Positions 35,041 to 43,656 are shown, numbered from the stretch's first letter. The stretch: DNA of 64,000 nucleotides from Gordonia rubripertincta (GCF_038024875.1 NZ_CP136136.1:3844001-3908000), one strand, 5' to 3'. A program made the numbers and translations. The notes: a model not told the origin generated them from the letters alone.

Positions 35041-35964
35041 CTACCCGCCCAGCCGCAGACCCGAGGCGCGGGTACCGAACACGTCGACACCCATGATGGT
35101 GCCAAGTTTGTTTGCATCCCAACGCTTTCCACCGTTGGAGACAGCGCTGATGGGAGTCCAGCCCTTGAGCCACTGGATGTTCTCACCGAGCGCCTTGATC
35201 ACCTGGCCGCTGACGTGACCCGCCTCCGGGCTGGCGAGCCAGGCGACGACCGGCGATCCGAGCGACGGATCCTTGGGGTCGAACTCGTCCTCGGATCGCT
35301 CGTCCGGTTCGATGGGCGCCGCGGCGCCGGCCATCGTGGCCGACATCCGGGTGCGCCCGCCGGGGCTGATCGCGTTCACCGTGGCACCGATCGAAGCCAG
35401 TTCGAGGCTCAGCGTTTGTGTCAGTCCGACGATCGCCGCCTTGGCCGCGCTGTAGTTTGTCTGCCCGAAGTGTCCCTGAAGACCGGCACCCGAGGTGGTA
35501 TTGATGATCCGGCCGTAGACCTTATCGCCTGTCTCCTTGGATTCTTCACGCCACTTGCGGGCCACGGCACGGCTGGTCAGCCAGCTACCGCGCACATGCA
35601 CTCGCATCACGAGATCGAAGTCGTCGACACCCATGTTCCAGATGGCCCGATCGCGGACAATACCTGCGTTGTTGACCACGATGTCCAGCCGGCCCAACTG
35701 GGAGTATGCGCGTTCGACCAGCAGGTCGACGGACTCTTCGTCACCGACGTCACTGAAGTCCGAGATCGCCTTGCCGCCACGGTCTTCAATGATCTGGACA
35801 ACCTCGTCGGCGACCTTGCCGGTGCCCTGGCCATCGAGCGAGGTACCCAGATCGTTGACGATCACCGTGGCACCGTGTTTCGCGAGCTCCAACGCGTGAC
35901 CTCGTCCGATGCCGTGCCCGGAACCGGTGACCAGCGCGACCTTGCCGTCCAGCAATCCGCTCAT
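35041..35964 (-). CDS. SDR, MFE-2-like (3R)-hydroxyacyl-CoA dehydrogenase
   Basis: 307 residues. It has ALVTGSGHGIGRGHALELAKHGATVIVNDLGTSLDG with the insertion of the HSD17B4/MFE-2 subfamily, NNAGIVRDRAIWNM, Ser in NTTSGAG, the Tyr/Lys in NYSAAKAAIVGLT and a long C-terminal extension. It probably oxidises a 3-hydroxyacyl-CoA to the 3-keto form with NAD+. It is followed directly by the crotonase and preceded by the OB-fold gene. Confidence 0.88.
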   Translation of the reverse strand: MSGLLDGKVALVTGSGHGIGRGHALELAKHGATVIVNDLGTSLDGQGTGKVADEVVQIIEDRGGKAISDFSDVGDEESVDLLVERAYSQLGRLDIVVNNAGIVRDRAIWNMGVDDFDLVMRVHVRGSWLTSRAVARKWREESKETGDKVYGRIINTTSGAGLQGHFGQTNYSAAKAAIVGLTQTLSLELASIGATVNAISPGGRTRMSATMAGAAAPIEPDERSEDEFDPKDPSLGSPVVAWLASPEAGHVSGQVIKALGENIQWLKGWTPISAVSNGGKRWDANKLGTIMGVDVFGTRASGLRLGG

Positions 35965-36007
35965 TAGTGGTGTACTCCCTCGTGAATTGTGTGAGTGGCC
36001 GGCAGTG

Positions 36008-36457
36008 TCAGGCCGGCCGGAAGATCGTGGCAGTGAGTTCGTCTGTGATGGGCCGGAATCCGACGGTCACCGGCATTCCGACGTGGAGGTCGGTGGGTTC
36101 ACAATCCTCCATGTTCGTCATCAGCCTCGGACCCTCGTCGAGTTCGACGATGGCCGCGATGTAGGGCAACCGCTCCTTGAACGGATGCAGATCGTTCACG
36201 TACACCGTCGAATATGTGTACAACGTGCCACGACCGCTGGCTTCGATGCTCGTCACGTTCTCGCTCCAACACGACGGGCAGAAGGGCCGTGGGTAGTGAT
36301 GCACCTTTCCGCAGTCATCGCAGCGGGCGATGAGCAGCGTGCCGTCGTTGGCGGCATCCCAGTACGCCGTGGTCGCAGTCTCGACCGTCGGGATGTCGGC
36401 GCGCGGTTTCGCCGGAGTGTTCGGCGTCGAGTCCGTTTGTGCCGCCATCGTCACCAC
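36008..36457 (-). CDS. Zn-ribbon OB-fold protein (DUF35 type)
   Basis: 149 residues. The zinc ribbon is CDDC...CPSC (about residues 46-64), followed by the OB-fold strand set GRGTLYTYSTVYVNDLHPFKERLPYIAAIVELDEG. It belongs to the same family as the proteins at 18.7 and 44.9 kb but has no thiolase gene beside it. Its partner could be the Cys-less thiolase at 25.7 kb, which lacks an OB-fold neighbour. The ATG at 36457 overlaps the crotonase end by 7 bases; an ATG at 36448 would not. Confidence 0.85.
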   Translation of the reverse strand: MVTMAAQTDSTPNTPAKPRADIPTVETATTAYWDAANDGTLLIARCDDCGKVHHYPRPFCPSCWSENVTSIEASGRGTLYTYSTVYVNDLHPFKERLPYIAAIVELDEGPRLMTNMEDCEPTDLHVGMPVTVGFRPITDELTATIFRPA

Positions 36458-37272
36458 CCCACAAACTCGGCGGGTCGCTTCTGAACGAAGGCCTGCACGC
36501 CCTCACGGGCATCGTGTGAGTACGACTGGATCTCCTGGGCCATCGCCTCGGTGACAAAGGAACCGGCCCGGTCGACGTCGGGCGACTCGTTGAAGAGCCG
36601 TTTGGTCAGACCGATAGCGCTGGTCGGCGCGGCAGCGAGGCGCCGAACGTACTCACCAACCGCCGCGTCGAGTTCGTCGGCGGCCACGACCTTGTTCACC
36701 AGACCGAGACCGAACGCTTCGCTTGCCGGCAGCTTGTCTCCGAAGAAGGCCATCTCCTTGGCCTTCTGCATACCGATCCGACGTGGCAGCAGGTATGCGC
36801 CCCCGCCGTCGACCACCAACCCGCGCTTGACGAATGACTCTGCAAAGTAGGCGTTCTCGGTCGCAACAACCAGATCCGACGCGTACGCGAGATGAGCGCC
36901 GACACCGGCGGCCGCACCCTGGACGACCGTGACCACCGGCTTGCTGCAGTCGAGCACCGATGCGACAAGACGCTGCGCACCGCCCATGATGGTCTTCATC
37001 GGGCCGGTGGTCCGTTTCACGTTGTTGGCATGTCCGTCGGCGAGTTTCACCACATCGGCACCGGCACAGAACTGCTTGCCACGGCCTCGGAGCACTACGA
37101 CGCGCACCTCGTGGTCGGTGCTCGCCTCGAGGAATAGTTCGATGAGGGTGTCTCGGTCAGCGGGCCGAATGGCGTTGGCCGCCTGGGGACGATTCAAATG
37201 GATCGTCAGAACGCCCTCGGTCAGCTCGCTCTGCACGGCGTCCTCGTCGACCCGCATGTCCAGCTCTGTCAT
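36451..37272 (-). CDS. enoyl-CoA hydratase/isomerase family protein lacking both catalytic Glu
   Basis: 273 residues. Crotonase motifs: LTIHLNRPQAANAIRP, GKQFCAGADVVKLADG and AAAGVGAHLAYASD. The two hydratase glutamates are replaced by His (VGAH) and Phe (FAESFVKRGL), so a plain hydratase is unlikely. The closing AMAQEIQSYSHDAREGVQAFVQKRPAEFVGW is the usual C-terminal helix. The start overlaps the P450 stop by 4 bases. Confidence 0.85.
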   Translation of the reverse strand: MTELDMRVDEDAVQSELTEGVLTIHLNRPQAANAIRPADRDTLIELFLEASTDHEVRVVVLRGRGKQFCAGADVVKLADGHANNVKRTTGPMKTIMGGAQRLVASVLDCSKPVVTVVQGAAAGVGAHLAYASDLVVATENAYFAESFVKRGLVVDGGGAYLLPRRIGMQKAKEMAFFGDKLPASEAFGLGLVNKVVAADELDAAVGEYVRRLAAAPTSAIGLTKRLFNESPDVDRAGSFVTEAMAQEIQSYSHDAREGVQAFVQKRPAEFVGW

Positions 37273-38534
37273 TTTGTCCCCGGGGTGTATTCAGCACGGA
37301 GATGTTTGATCCCGTTGAGGAAATTGGAGCGCAAAGGCACCGGCTCCCCGACCGAGCGGATATCCGGGTAACGCTCGAACAGCATCCGGAACGCGACGTC
37401 GAGTTCGAGCCGGGCGAGGTGGGCTCCCAGGCAGAAGTGCGCACCGGCCCCGCCGAAGGCCACATGCGGGTTGGGATCCCGAGCGATGTCGAACTCTTCG
37501 GGATTCTCGAAGATCGTGTCGTCGCGGTTGGCCGACGTGTACCACATCACGACCTTGTCGCCTTCGAACAGTTCGAGGTCGCCCAGCATCACACCGTCGC
37601 GGGTCACCGTACGCCGAAAGTGGATCACCGGAGTGGCCCAGCGCAGCATCTCCTCGATGGCCGTGCTCGCATATTCCTCATAGTCCGCCAACCAACGGTC
37701 ACGCTGATCAGGATGCTGGGTCAGGACGTGCAAACCGTGGGAAATCACATTCCTGGTGGTCTCGTTGCCGGCTCCGACCAGCAAGATGAAGAACTTCGCC
37801 ATCTCCTGCGGCGTCAGATTCTCATCGTCTGCCGCAACGAGTTTGGTGATCAGGTCGTCCTGCGGGTTGGCGATTCGATCTTCGGCGAGATCGTTGAGCA
37901 ACGCGATGAGTGCCTGGCTGGCGGCGGTGACGGCCTTCCCGATGCCACTCGCGGACTGGTCCGCGATGTACTCGGCATCGGACGCACCCAGGATGATGTT
38001 CGTCGCTTCGAGGATGAACTTCTCATGCTCACGAGGGATCCCGAGCAGATTGTCGATGATGCGCAGCGGCAGCAATGACGCGAACTCTTCGACGAAGTCA
38101 CACTCGCCGGTGTCGGACATCTCATCGAGGATCTCACTGACCGTCTCCTCGATCTCGTCACGCAGTCCCGAGAGATTTCGCGCCGTGAAACCGCGCGAGA
38201 CGATCTTGCGCAGTCTCGCATGCTCAGGGTTGTCCATGTCGATGATCGAGCCACGGTACTCGCGCAGTTCGGCCGGCTGATCAAAGATCTGTGTTCCACC
38301 GATTCCTGACGAGAAGTCCTCCGGCCTTCGGCTGACCTCGAGGATGTCCTCGTAGGTCGTCAGAGCCCAGAATCCCTTGGGTCGCCGTCCGTCCGTTGTC
38401 GATTCAAGCGGCACGAACATTCGCGGCCGATCACGGCGCAGCGCCGCAAAGGCCGCGTCTCGTTCGGCCGGCGACTGTTGCCACCAGGAAAGCTCGTGTA
38501 ACGGGGTCGACGCGATCTCGTCGGTTTCGATCAT
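37269..38534 (-). CDS. cytochrome P450 (CYP124/125/142-like)
   Basis: 421 residues. The heme loop FGGAGAHFCLGAHLARLE places the thiolate at Cys368; the I-helix reads LLVGAGNETTRN; the ExxR is in EEMLRWATPVIHFRRT. These resemble the CYP124/125/142 group, which hydroxylates terminal methyls of sterol or branched-lipid side chains. The ATG at 38534 replaces a longer frame to 38594 that would run through the operator region. It probably hydroxylates an alkyl or methyl group early in the pathway, using the ferredoxin at 29.1 kb or another. Confidence 0.9.
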   Translation of the reverse strand: MIETDEIASTPLHELSWWQQSPAERDAAFAALRRDRPRMFVPLESTTDGRRPKGFWALTTYEDILEVSRRPEDFSSGIGGTQIFDQPAELREYRGSIIDMDNPEHARLRKIVSRGFTARNLSGLRDEIEETVSEILDEMSDTGECDFVEEFASLLPLRIIDNLLGIPREHEKFILEATNIILGASDAEYIADQSASGIGKAVTAASQALIALLNDLAEDRIANPQDDLITKLVAADDENLTPQEMAKFFILLVGAGNETTRNVISHGLHVLTQHPDQRDRWLADYEEYASTAIEEMLRWATPVIHFRRTVTRDGVMLGDLELFEGDKVVMWYTSANRDDTIFENPEEFDIARDPNPHVAFGGAGAHFCLGAHLARLELDVAFRMLFERYPDIRSVGEPVPLRSNFLNGIKHLRAEYTPGTK

Positions 38535-38567
38535 GTGCACCGCCTCTGATAGATATGCTGGACCCAT

Positions 38568-38585
38568 TCTGGCATTGGTGTCACT
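38568..38585. promoter_or_regulatory. operator TCTGGCA-N4-TGTCACT between divergent P450 and isochorismatase-like genes
   Basis: TCTGGCA-TTGG-TGTCACT lies in the 147-base divergent gap, so one site could control both directions. It has one mismatch to the consensus. Confidence 0.68.
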
Positions 38586-38681
38586 ATTTGGCAACCACGC
38601 TGAACTGCATCTTTGTTGCTTCGGATGGCACGCCGTCAGAACATAACTGGCTCAAACGTCACTTGTAGTCGAGGAGGAACG

Positions 38682-39284
38682 ATGACAGCCTACGAGGCGC
38701 CCGCGCTGGTGATCAGTGAATGTCAGCAAGGTCTTCTGGACCCGCCACCGGGGGCTTTCTCCGGACTTGCCGCACAGGCCGCGGGCCGCGGCCTGATCGA
38801 ACGCACCGCTGAACTCGCCCGCGCCTTCCGGTCACGCTCGCTTCCGGTGGTGCACTGCACCATCGTTCATCGCGCGGACCAGAAGGGCATGCTGCCCAAC
38901 TCGTATCTCGGCAAGATGGCGATCGAGGAACGCATGATGGTCGAGGGCACCCGCGATGTGCAGATCCCCGCCGAACTGGGCCCTGAACCCACTGATCTGG
39001 TGAGCTCTCGGGCGACCGGCCTGACCGCGTTCTACGGCACGGATCTGGACGCGATGCTGAGGCTGCAGCGCGTTCGGACTCTGGTCGTTGCCGGGATCTC
39101 CACCAACGTCGCGTTGCCCGGACTCGCACTCGAGGCTGTGAACAGGGGCTACGACGTGGTCCTCGCGGAGGATTGCACCGCAGGTACCACCGCCGAGGAT
39201 CACCGGTACATGGTCGACAACCTCCTCGCGATGCTCACGCGAATCACCCCGGCAGCCGACGTCATCGGGCGGCTGCCGGGGTGA
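38682..39284 (+). CDS. isochorismatase-superfamily protein, catalytic Cys missing
   Basis: 200 residues with the cysteine-hydrolase fold: ALVISECQQGLLDPP at the N-terminus, VVHCTIVHRADQKG, TGLTAFYGTDLDAMLR and VAGISTNVALPGLALEAVNRGYDVVLAEDC. Active members carry Asp-Lys-Cys. Here the Cys position (TNVCV in relatives) is Ala, and the N-terminal Asp appears to be Glu. It may therefore be a non-hydrolytic or altered-chemistry member. The ATG at 38682 follows GAGGAGGAA. It is divergent from the P450 across an operator. Confidence 0.82.
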   Translation: MTAYEAPALVISECQQGLLDPPPGAFSGLAAQAAGRGLIERTAELARAFRSRSLPVVHCTIVHRADQKGMLPNSYLGKMAIEERMMVEGTRDVQIPAELGPEPTDLVSSRATGLTAFYGTDLDAMLRLQRVRTLVVAGISTNVALPGLALEAVNRGYDVVLAEDCTAGTTAEDHRYMVDNLLAMLTRITPAADVIGRLPG

Positions 39285-39285
39285 T
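39243..39285. terminator. 15-bp hairpin overlapping the stop codon of the isochorismatase-like gene
   Basis: Perfect arms ATCACCCCGGCAGCC and GGCTGCCGGGGTGAT with a 13-base loop. The right arm contains the TGA stop, and a GTTTG tail follows. It lies between convergent genes. Confidence 0.65.
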
Positions 39286-39294
39286 GTTTGCAGA

Positions 39295-40095
39295 TCAGCT
39301 GATCGCGAGCGCCGCTTCCGCATCGGAGACGGCGTCTCCGTTGATCGAGAACCCGCCGTCGACCGTGACCATCGAACCTGTGGCGAACTCGGCCTCATCG
39401 GACGCGAGATAGGTCGCCGCATAAGCGATGTCCATCGGATTCCCGATCCGGGTGAGACGGCCACCACCGGTGTGATGACCGGAATCCCCACGCCCGGAGA
39501 CCACACGGCCCACCAGGATGCAGTTGGCCCGGATACCGTCCGGGCCCCCCTCGACCGCCAGCGACCTTGTCAAACTCGCGACCGCCGACTTGGCGGCGCC
39601 GTATGCACCGAATCCTTTGAACCCCGCGATCGCCTGTCCCGAGGAGATGTTCACGATCGAGGCACCTTCTGCCGAAATCAGATGTGGCCAGGCATACTTC
39701 GATGCCCAGAACACATTTCCGGTCAGAGTTCCGGTCAGGATCGAATCCCACTCTGCGGTGGTGTACTCGTGCAGCGGTTTCACCGTCGTGGCGACCACGT
39801 CGGTAGGTGCCGCGTTGTTGACGAGGGTCGAGAGACCGCCGAACCGGGCCACCACCGCATCGATGGTCGATCGAACACTGTCCTCGGAAGTGACGTCGAG
39901 TGGAAAGAACTCGGCCTCACCGCCGGCATCGCGGATGAACTGGACGACCTTGTTGCCGCGTTCCACCGTCCGCCCGGTGACGGCAACCTGGGCACCCTCG
40001 GCGGCAAAGTGCTGAGCGATCGATCGGCCGATGCCCCGGGTCGAACCGGACACCAATGCGACCTTGCCCTGCAGGCGCGACCCCTGGCCGCTCAC
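39295..40095 (-). CDS. SDR family oxidoreductase
   Basis: 266 residues. It has ALVSGSTRGIGRSIAQHFAAEGAQVAVTGR (NADP-type motif with Arg after beta-2), NNAAPTDV in place of NNAG, Ser in NISSGQAIAG and the Tyr/Lys in AYGAAKSAVASLT, and ends SMVTVDGGFSINGDA. The start overlaps the stop of the 73-residue gene by 4 bases, so it is third in the amidohydrolase operon. Confidence 0.86.
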   Translation of the reverse strand: MSGQGSRLQGKVALVSGSTRGIGRSIAQHFAAEGAQVAVTGRTVERGNKVVQFIRDAGGEAEFFPLDVTSEDSVRSTIDAVVARFGGLSTLVNNAAPTDVVATTVKPLHEYTTAEWDSILTGTLTGNVFWASKYAWPHLISAEGASIVNISSGQAIAGFKGFGAYGAAKSAVASLTRSLAVEGGPDGIRANCILVGRVVSGRGDSGHHTGGGRLTRIGNPMDIAYAATYLASDEAEFATGSMVTVDGGFSINGDAVSDAEAALAIS

Positions 40096-40313
40096 AGGGA
40101 ATCCCTCAGGTTCTGCATTGCCACCAACCGTCTCCTCGCCATGGTGATCGAATCTGCACTTCCCGAATCAGATTCGAGCTTGTTCAGCTTGTTCCGCTCG
40201 AACTCGATCTCGTCATCGAGACGGCCCCGGGACTCTTCGCGGGTGAGCAGGTCCTGGTCCACCCAGTCTGCTGCATCGATGTCCTTGTGCTCGGCCACGT
40301 CGACGGTCCTCAC
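40092..40313 (-). CDS. small charged hypothetical protein (73 aa)
   Basis: 73 residues starting at GTG (VRTVDVAEHKDIDAADWVDQ). It overlaps the amidohydrolase stop by 4 bases upstream and the SDR start by 4 bases downstream, which is strong evidence that this frame is translated. It is strongly charged and probably helical: DDEIEFERNKLNKLESDSG followed by SITMARRRLVAMQNLRD. It has no Cys, signal peptide or membrane segment. I do not recognise it. It may be a subunit or stabiliser of the amidohydrolase, judged only from coupling. Confidence 0.68.
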   Translation of the reverse strand: MRTVDVAEHKDIDAADWVDQDLLTREESRGRLDDEIEFERNKLNKLESDSGSADSITMARRRLVAMQNLRDSL

Positions 40314-41542
40314 TGTGCCGAGGCCTCGACGCGCGGGAAGTTGTACAACGTGCGCGCATTGAGTTCCACGATCTTGTGAGCCTCGTCGTCCGGCACTTGC
40401 GCCAGCAACTTTTCGGTGTAGCGCCGACTGTTGGGCCAGTTGGAATCCGAATGGGGGTAATCGCATTCCCACGTGATGTTGTCGATGCCGACCTTGTGGC
40501 GCCGCGCCACACCTTCATGGTCGTCGATGAAGCAACCATAGATGTTGGAACGGAACAGATCAGAGGGGCGAACCTCCTTGTTGACGTTCTGGTACCAACG
40601 GTGCTTCTCCCACGTCAGGTCGATGCGCTCGAGCAGGTACGGCATCCAACCGATCCCTCCTTCGGACAACGCGACCTTCAGGTTCGGGAACTTGTAGAAG
40701 ACCGGCGAGAAGAGCAGATCGGCGGTGGCGTACATCGAATTGGTACCGAAGAGTGCGATCATCACCGCCATCGGGGCCTCGGGCGAGGTGATCGGCGCCC
40801 GTCCCGACGACCCGAAGTGCATGCACAGCGGCATCTTGGTTTCTTCGGCCGCGCGGAACACCGGGTCCCAGAAGTCGGTGTAGAACGACGGAAGGCCCAG
40901 CGAAACCGTGTTTTCCGGAAAGGTGATGGCCTTCGCGCCCTTTGCGGCACAGCGGTAGATCTCGACCGCGGCGGCCTCGGGGTCCCACAGTGGGAGGATG
41001 ATCAGCGGGATGAACCGGTCCGGAGCGGTCGCCGCCCACTCGTCGAGGTGAAAATCATTCCAGGCCTGGACCGACAACAGAGCGAGCTCTTTGTCCTCGC
41101 CCTCGAGGAATACCGTGCCGGCGAAACGGGGAAACGACGGAAAGCACAGCGCCGCCTGCACACCATCGATGTCCATGTCGGCAACTCGGGCCTTGGCGTC
41201 ATAACAGCCGGGCAACATATCCGAATAGCGAGTGGGATCCATGCCGTACTCCTGCGGCTTCTTGCCCGCAACCGCGTTCAGACCGATGTTCGGATAGATA
41301 CGGCCCTCGTAGGTCCACACCTCAGCGAGCTTCTTCTGCGCGGCACGGCCACCCTCGCCGCGCGCGGCGTCGAGCAGAACTGCCGACAGGCCCTCGTCCC
41401 CGTGCTGTTGACTCATGTCCATCTCGATGATCCGCGGCCCCTGGTCGAGGAACTTCCGCGGCAGCCGATCGGACCAGACATTCGGTGGCTCGATCAAGTG
41501 ATCATCGACGGAAATCAAGTGCATGTAATCCTGGAGCGGCAC
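40310..41542 (-). CDS. amidohydrolase family 2 (ACMSD-like TIM barrel)
   Basis: 410 residues from the GTG at 41542, which follows AGGAGG. It has ISVDDHLIEPPNVW (DxH in place of HxH, common in this family), GVQAALCFPSFPRFAG, MPLCMHFGSSGRAP (metal-ligand His), LKVALSEGGIGWMPYLLERID and ITWECDYPHSDSNWP (metal-ligand Asp). Members are metal-dependent hydrolases or decarboxylases, often of aromatic or cyclic acids. The first gene of a three-gene operon with the 73-residue protein and an SDR. Confidence 0.87.
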   Translation of the reverse strand: MPLQDYMHLISVDDHLIEPPNVWSDRLPRKFLDQGPRIIEMDMSQQHGDEGLSAVLLDAARGEGGRAAQKKLAEVWTYEGRIYPNIGLNAVAGKKPQEYGMDPTRYSDMLPGCYDAKARVADMDIDGVQAALCFPSFPRFAGTVFLEGEDKELALLSVQAWNDFHLDEWAATAPDRFIPLIILPLWDPEAAAVEIYRCAAKGAKAITFPENTVSLGLPSFYTDFWDPVFRAAEETKMPLCMHFGSSGRAPITSPEAPMAVMIALFGTNSMYATADLLFSPVFYKFPNLKVALSEGGIGWMPYLLERIDLTWEKHRWYQNVNKEVRPSDLFRSNIYGCFIDDHEGVARRHKVGIDNITWECDYPHSDSNWPNSRRYTEKLLAQVPDDEAHKIVELNARTLYNFPRVEASAQ

Positions 41543-41614
41543 GACGCCTCCTGCTGCGTATGACGGGCTGAGGAAGAAACGGGGCACCGGTAATCTCGGC
41601 GCCGTTCCCGTATA

Positions 41615-41658
41615 TCTGACAGTGCGTAACGCTAGTGACAGTGATCACAAGTGTCAAG
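41615..41658. promoter_or_regulatory. cluster of operator half-sites between amidohydrolase and SDR genes
   Basis: TCTGACA (41615-41621), AGTGACA (41634-41640) and TGTCAAG (41652-41658) lie upstream of the amidohydrolase. None forms a canonical N4-spaced pair, so this is weaker than the site at 41728. Confidence 0.4.
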
Positions 41659-41727
41659 CTCTACCAGGACCTTCTTCTGCATTTCGAGATCAGCACCGCC
41701 CAGAGGCCGGGTCTAGTACCGTTTGCG

Positions 41728-41745
41728 TCTGACATTAATGTCACT
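41728..41745. promoter_or_regulatory. operator TCTGACA-N4-TGTCACT upstream of the SDR/secreted hydrolase pair
   Basis: TCTGACA-TTAA-TGTCACT has a perfect 14-bp palindromic core, TGACATTAATGTCA. It ends 17 bases before the GTG start of the SDR. Confidence 0.72.
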
Positions 41746-41762
41746 ACGAAAGGTGATCGACT

Positions 41763-42554
41763 GTGGATCTGCGGATGCGCGACAAGCGCTATGTCCTGAT
41801 AGGTGGAACAGCGGGAATGGGTTCGGCCACGGGCCAGGTGCTTGCCGGCGAGGGCGCCTCGATGGTCCTCATCGGTCGCGACGAGTCCAAGGCCCAGGAC
41901 GCCGCGCGCGCCGCCGAAGAGTCGGGCGCCACGAAGGCGTACGGAATCGCCCGCGATGTGAGTGCGCCCGGTGGTGCGCGGGAAGCCGTCGACACCGCTG
42001 CCGAACTTCTCGGCGGGATCGACGGGTTGGCGGTCACCATGGGAACCGAGGGCATGGTTCCAGTGGAATCGTCCGACGATGTCTGGACGTCGGCCTTCCG
42101 CGACGTCCTCCTGGCCACGACACGCTCGGTCGAGGCAGCGCTTCCCCACCTCAAGAAGACTCGCGGCACCGTTGTCACCACCGCCGCGTATTCCATCCGC
42201 TCACCCGAAATCGCCAGGCTCCCCTACGCATCTCTCAAAGGCGGCGTCGCGGTGTTCACCAAAGGAATCGCCAAGACGTACGGGAAGGACGGCATCCGGG
42301 CGAATTGTGTCTGCCCGGGCGCCGTCGAGACCGCTCCATTGGCAGCGCTCCGGGTCCAACTCGCCGAGCAACGCGGATACCCGGTGGAGACCGCACTCGA
42401 GCGGGTCATGGTCGAGGAATGGGGCTTCGACGCGGCACTTGGGCGCCCCGGCAAACCCGAGGAGATCGGCGAGCTGATCGCGTTCCTGCTTTCGCCACGC
42501 GCGGGCTATCTCACCGGATCACTCATCAACATCGACGGCGGCACGAACTTCTGA
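41763..42554 (+). CDS. SDR family oxidoreductase
   Basis: 263 residues from the GTG at 41763 (an ATG at 41775 is an alternative). It has YVLIGGTAGMGSATGQVLAGEGASMVLIGRDES (Gly-rich motif with GGT instead of TGG), TTAAYSIRSPEIARLPYASLKGGVAVFTKG with the Tyr and Lys, and ends SLINIDGGTNF. It probably oxidises a hydroxy group of the compound released by the secreted hydrolase encoded 14 bases downstream. The operator lies just upstream. Confidence 0.84.
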   Translation: MDLRMRDKRYVLIGGTAGMGSATGQVLAGEGASMVLIGRDESKAQDAARAAEESGATKAYGIARDVSAPGGAREAVDTAAELLGGIDGLAVTMGTEGMVPVESSDDVWTSAFRDVLLATTRSVEAALPHLKKTRGTVVTTAAYSIRSPEIARLPYASLKGGVAVFTKGIAKTYGKDGIRANCVCPGAVETAPLAALRVQLAEQRGYPVETALERVMVEEWGFDAALGRPGKPEEIGELIAFLLSPRAGYLTGSLINIDGGTNF

Positions 42555-42568
42555 ACGGAGGCCCTGCA

Positions 42569-43618
42569 ATGAAATCGGCTCTTTCACTAAGGCATTGGTT
42601 CTATCCCGCCGTAGCGGCGGCCATGATGATCGGATTGTCCACACCGGTTGCCGGGGCCACACCGCATGCTTCTGCCGGATGCGCCGAGATCTCGGTTCCC
42701 GTGGCTCTCGCACCTGGCGGCCCGGTCACCGCGAACATTGCGGGTGGCTATTGCGTCCCGGCCGCTGATCCGGGGACCACTCTGCAGATCCTGATCCCGG
42801 GCGCGACCTACGACCGCTCGTACTGGGACTTCCCTGGATTCGACGGCAAGTACTCCTACGTCCGTCACGCGTCGGGTTCCGGAAAAGCCACACTGGCAAT
42901 CGATCCCATCGGTGTTGGCAAGAGTTCGAAGCCGTCCGGCGTTCAGGTTTCCGCATACACGGCTGCGCAGACCGTCCATGAGGTCATCGCGGCCGCCCGC
43001 AAAGGAGAACTGGGCCATCGCTGGGACAAAGTTGTCCTGGTCGGCCACTCATTCGGCTCACTGACCGCGATGATGGAAGCCGGAATGTACCACGACATCG
43101 ACGGCCTCCTGATCAGCGGCGCCTCACATGCTCCGGGCCCCGGTGGCATCCTGCAGATCCAGAGGACCGTACGACCAGCGCTCCTCGATCCGGCCACCAG
43201 TGATTCCGTCCCGGCCGGCGACTACACCTACCTCAGCGTGCCGGGCGCCCGGGCGACGGCCTTCCACGCACCTGGGGACTCGGACCCGGCGGTCGTCGCC
43301 GCCGACGAAGCGACCCGGGTTGCGGGAACGATCGGTGTCCTGGCGACAATTCCGGTATTCATCCCCACGACGTTCGGCATCGACGTTCCCGTACTCATCG
43401 CAAACGGCCGGGCGGACAAGGTCTTCTGCGCCCAAGGGGGCGGCGGTTCGCTCACCGACTGCGCCTCTGCCGACAGTCTCCACCGTTCCGAACGCCCGTA
43501 CTTCCCAAAGGCCGATGTGAGTACTTTTGTTCTGCCCGGGGCGGGGCATTCGATCAATCTGGCACTCAACAATCGAGCGTTCTTCGAGCGTGCGTCGAGG
43601 TGGATCGACTCGATCTGA
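42569..43618 (+). CDS. secreted alpha/beta hydrolase
   Basis: 349 residues. The N-terminus is a Sec signal peptide: MKSALSLRHWF, then a hydrophobic run PAVAAAMMIGLS, and a likely cleavage site after PVAGA near residue 29. The mature enzyme has the nucleophile elbow GHSFGS (about residue 160), an acid candidate in ANGRADKVFC and His in LPGAGHSINLA. Several Cys residues could form disulfides, as expected outside the cell. It probably releases the pathway acid or alcohol from an ester or amide. It is the only obviously exported enzyme in the window. Confidence 0.87.
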   Translation: MKSALSLRHWFYPAVAAAMMIGLSTPVAGATPHASAGCAEISVPVALAPGGPVTANIAGGYCVPAADPGTTLQILIPGATYDRSYWDFPGFDGKYSYVRHASGSGKATLAIDPIGVGKSSKPSGVQVSAYTAAQTVHEVIAAARKGELGHRWDKVVLVGHSFGSLTAMMEAGMYHDIDGLLISGASHAPGPGGILQIQRTVRPALLDPATSDSVPAGDYTYLSVPGARATAFHAPGDSDPAVVAADEATRVAGTIGVLATIPVFIPTTFGIDVPVLIANGRADKVFCAQGGGGSLTDCASADSLHRSERPYFPKADVSTFVLPGAGHSINLALNNRAFFERASRWIDSI

Positions 43619-43656
43619 TCGGCCAAGGTCACCAGCGGTTCTCCACGCCCGCCATC

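Noticed and set aside
23411..41745. the TCTGACA/TGTCACT sites as KstR or KstR2 operators
   Set aside because: The known sterol-regulator sites have different cores (an AAC..GTT-type and an AAGCAA..TTGCTT-type palindrome) that these sequences do not contain.
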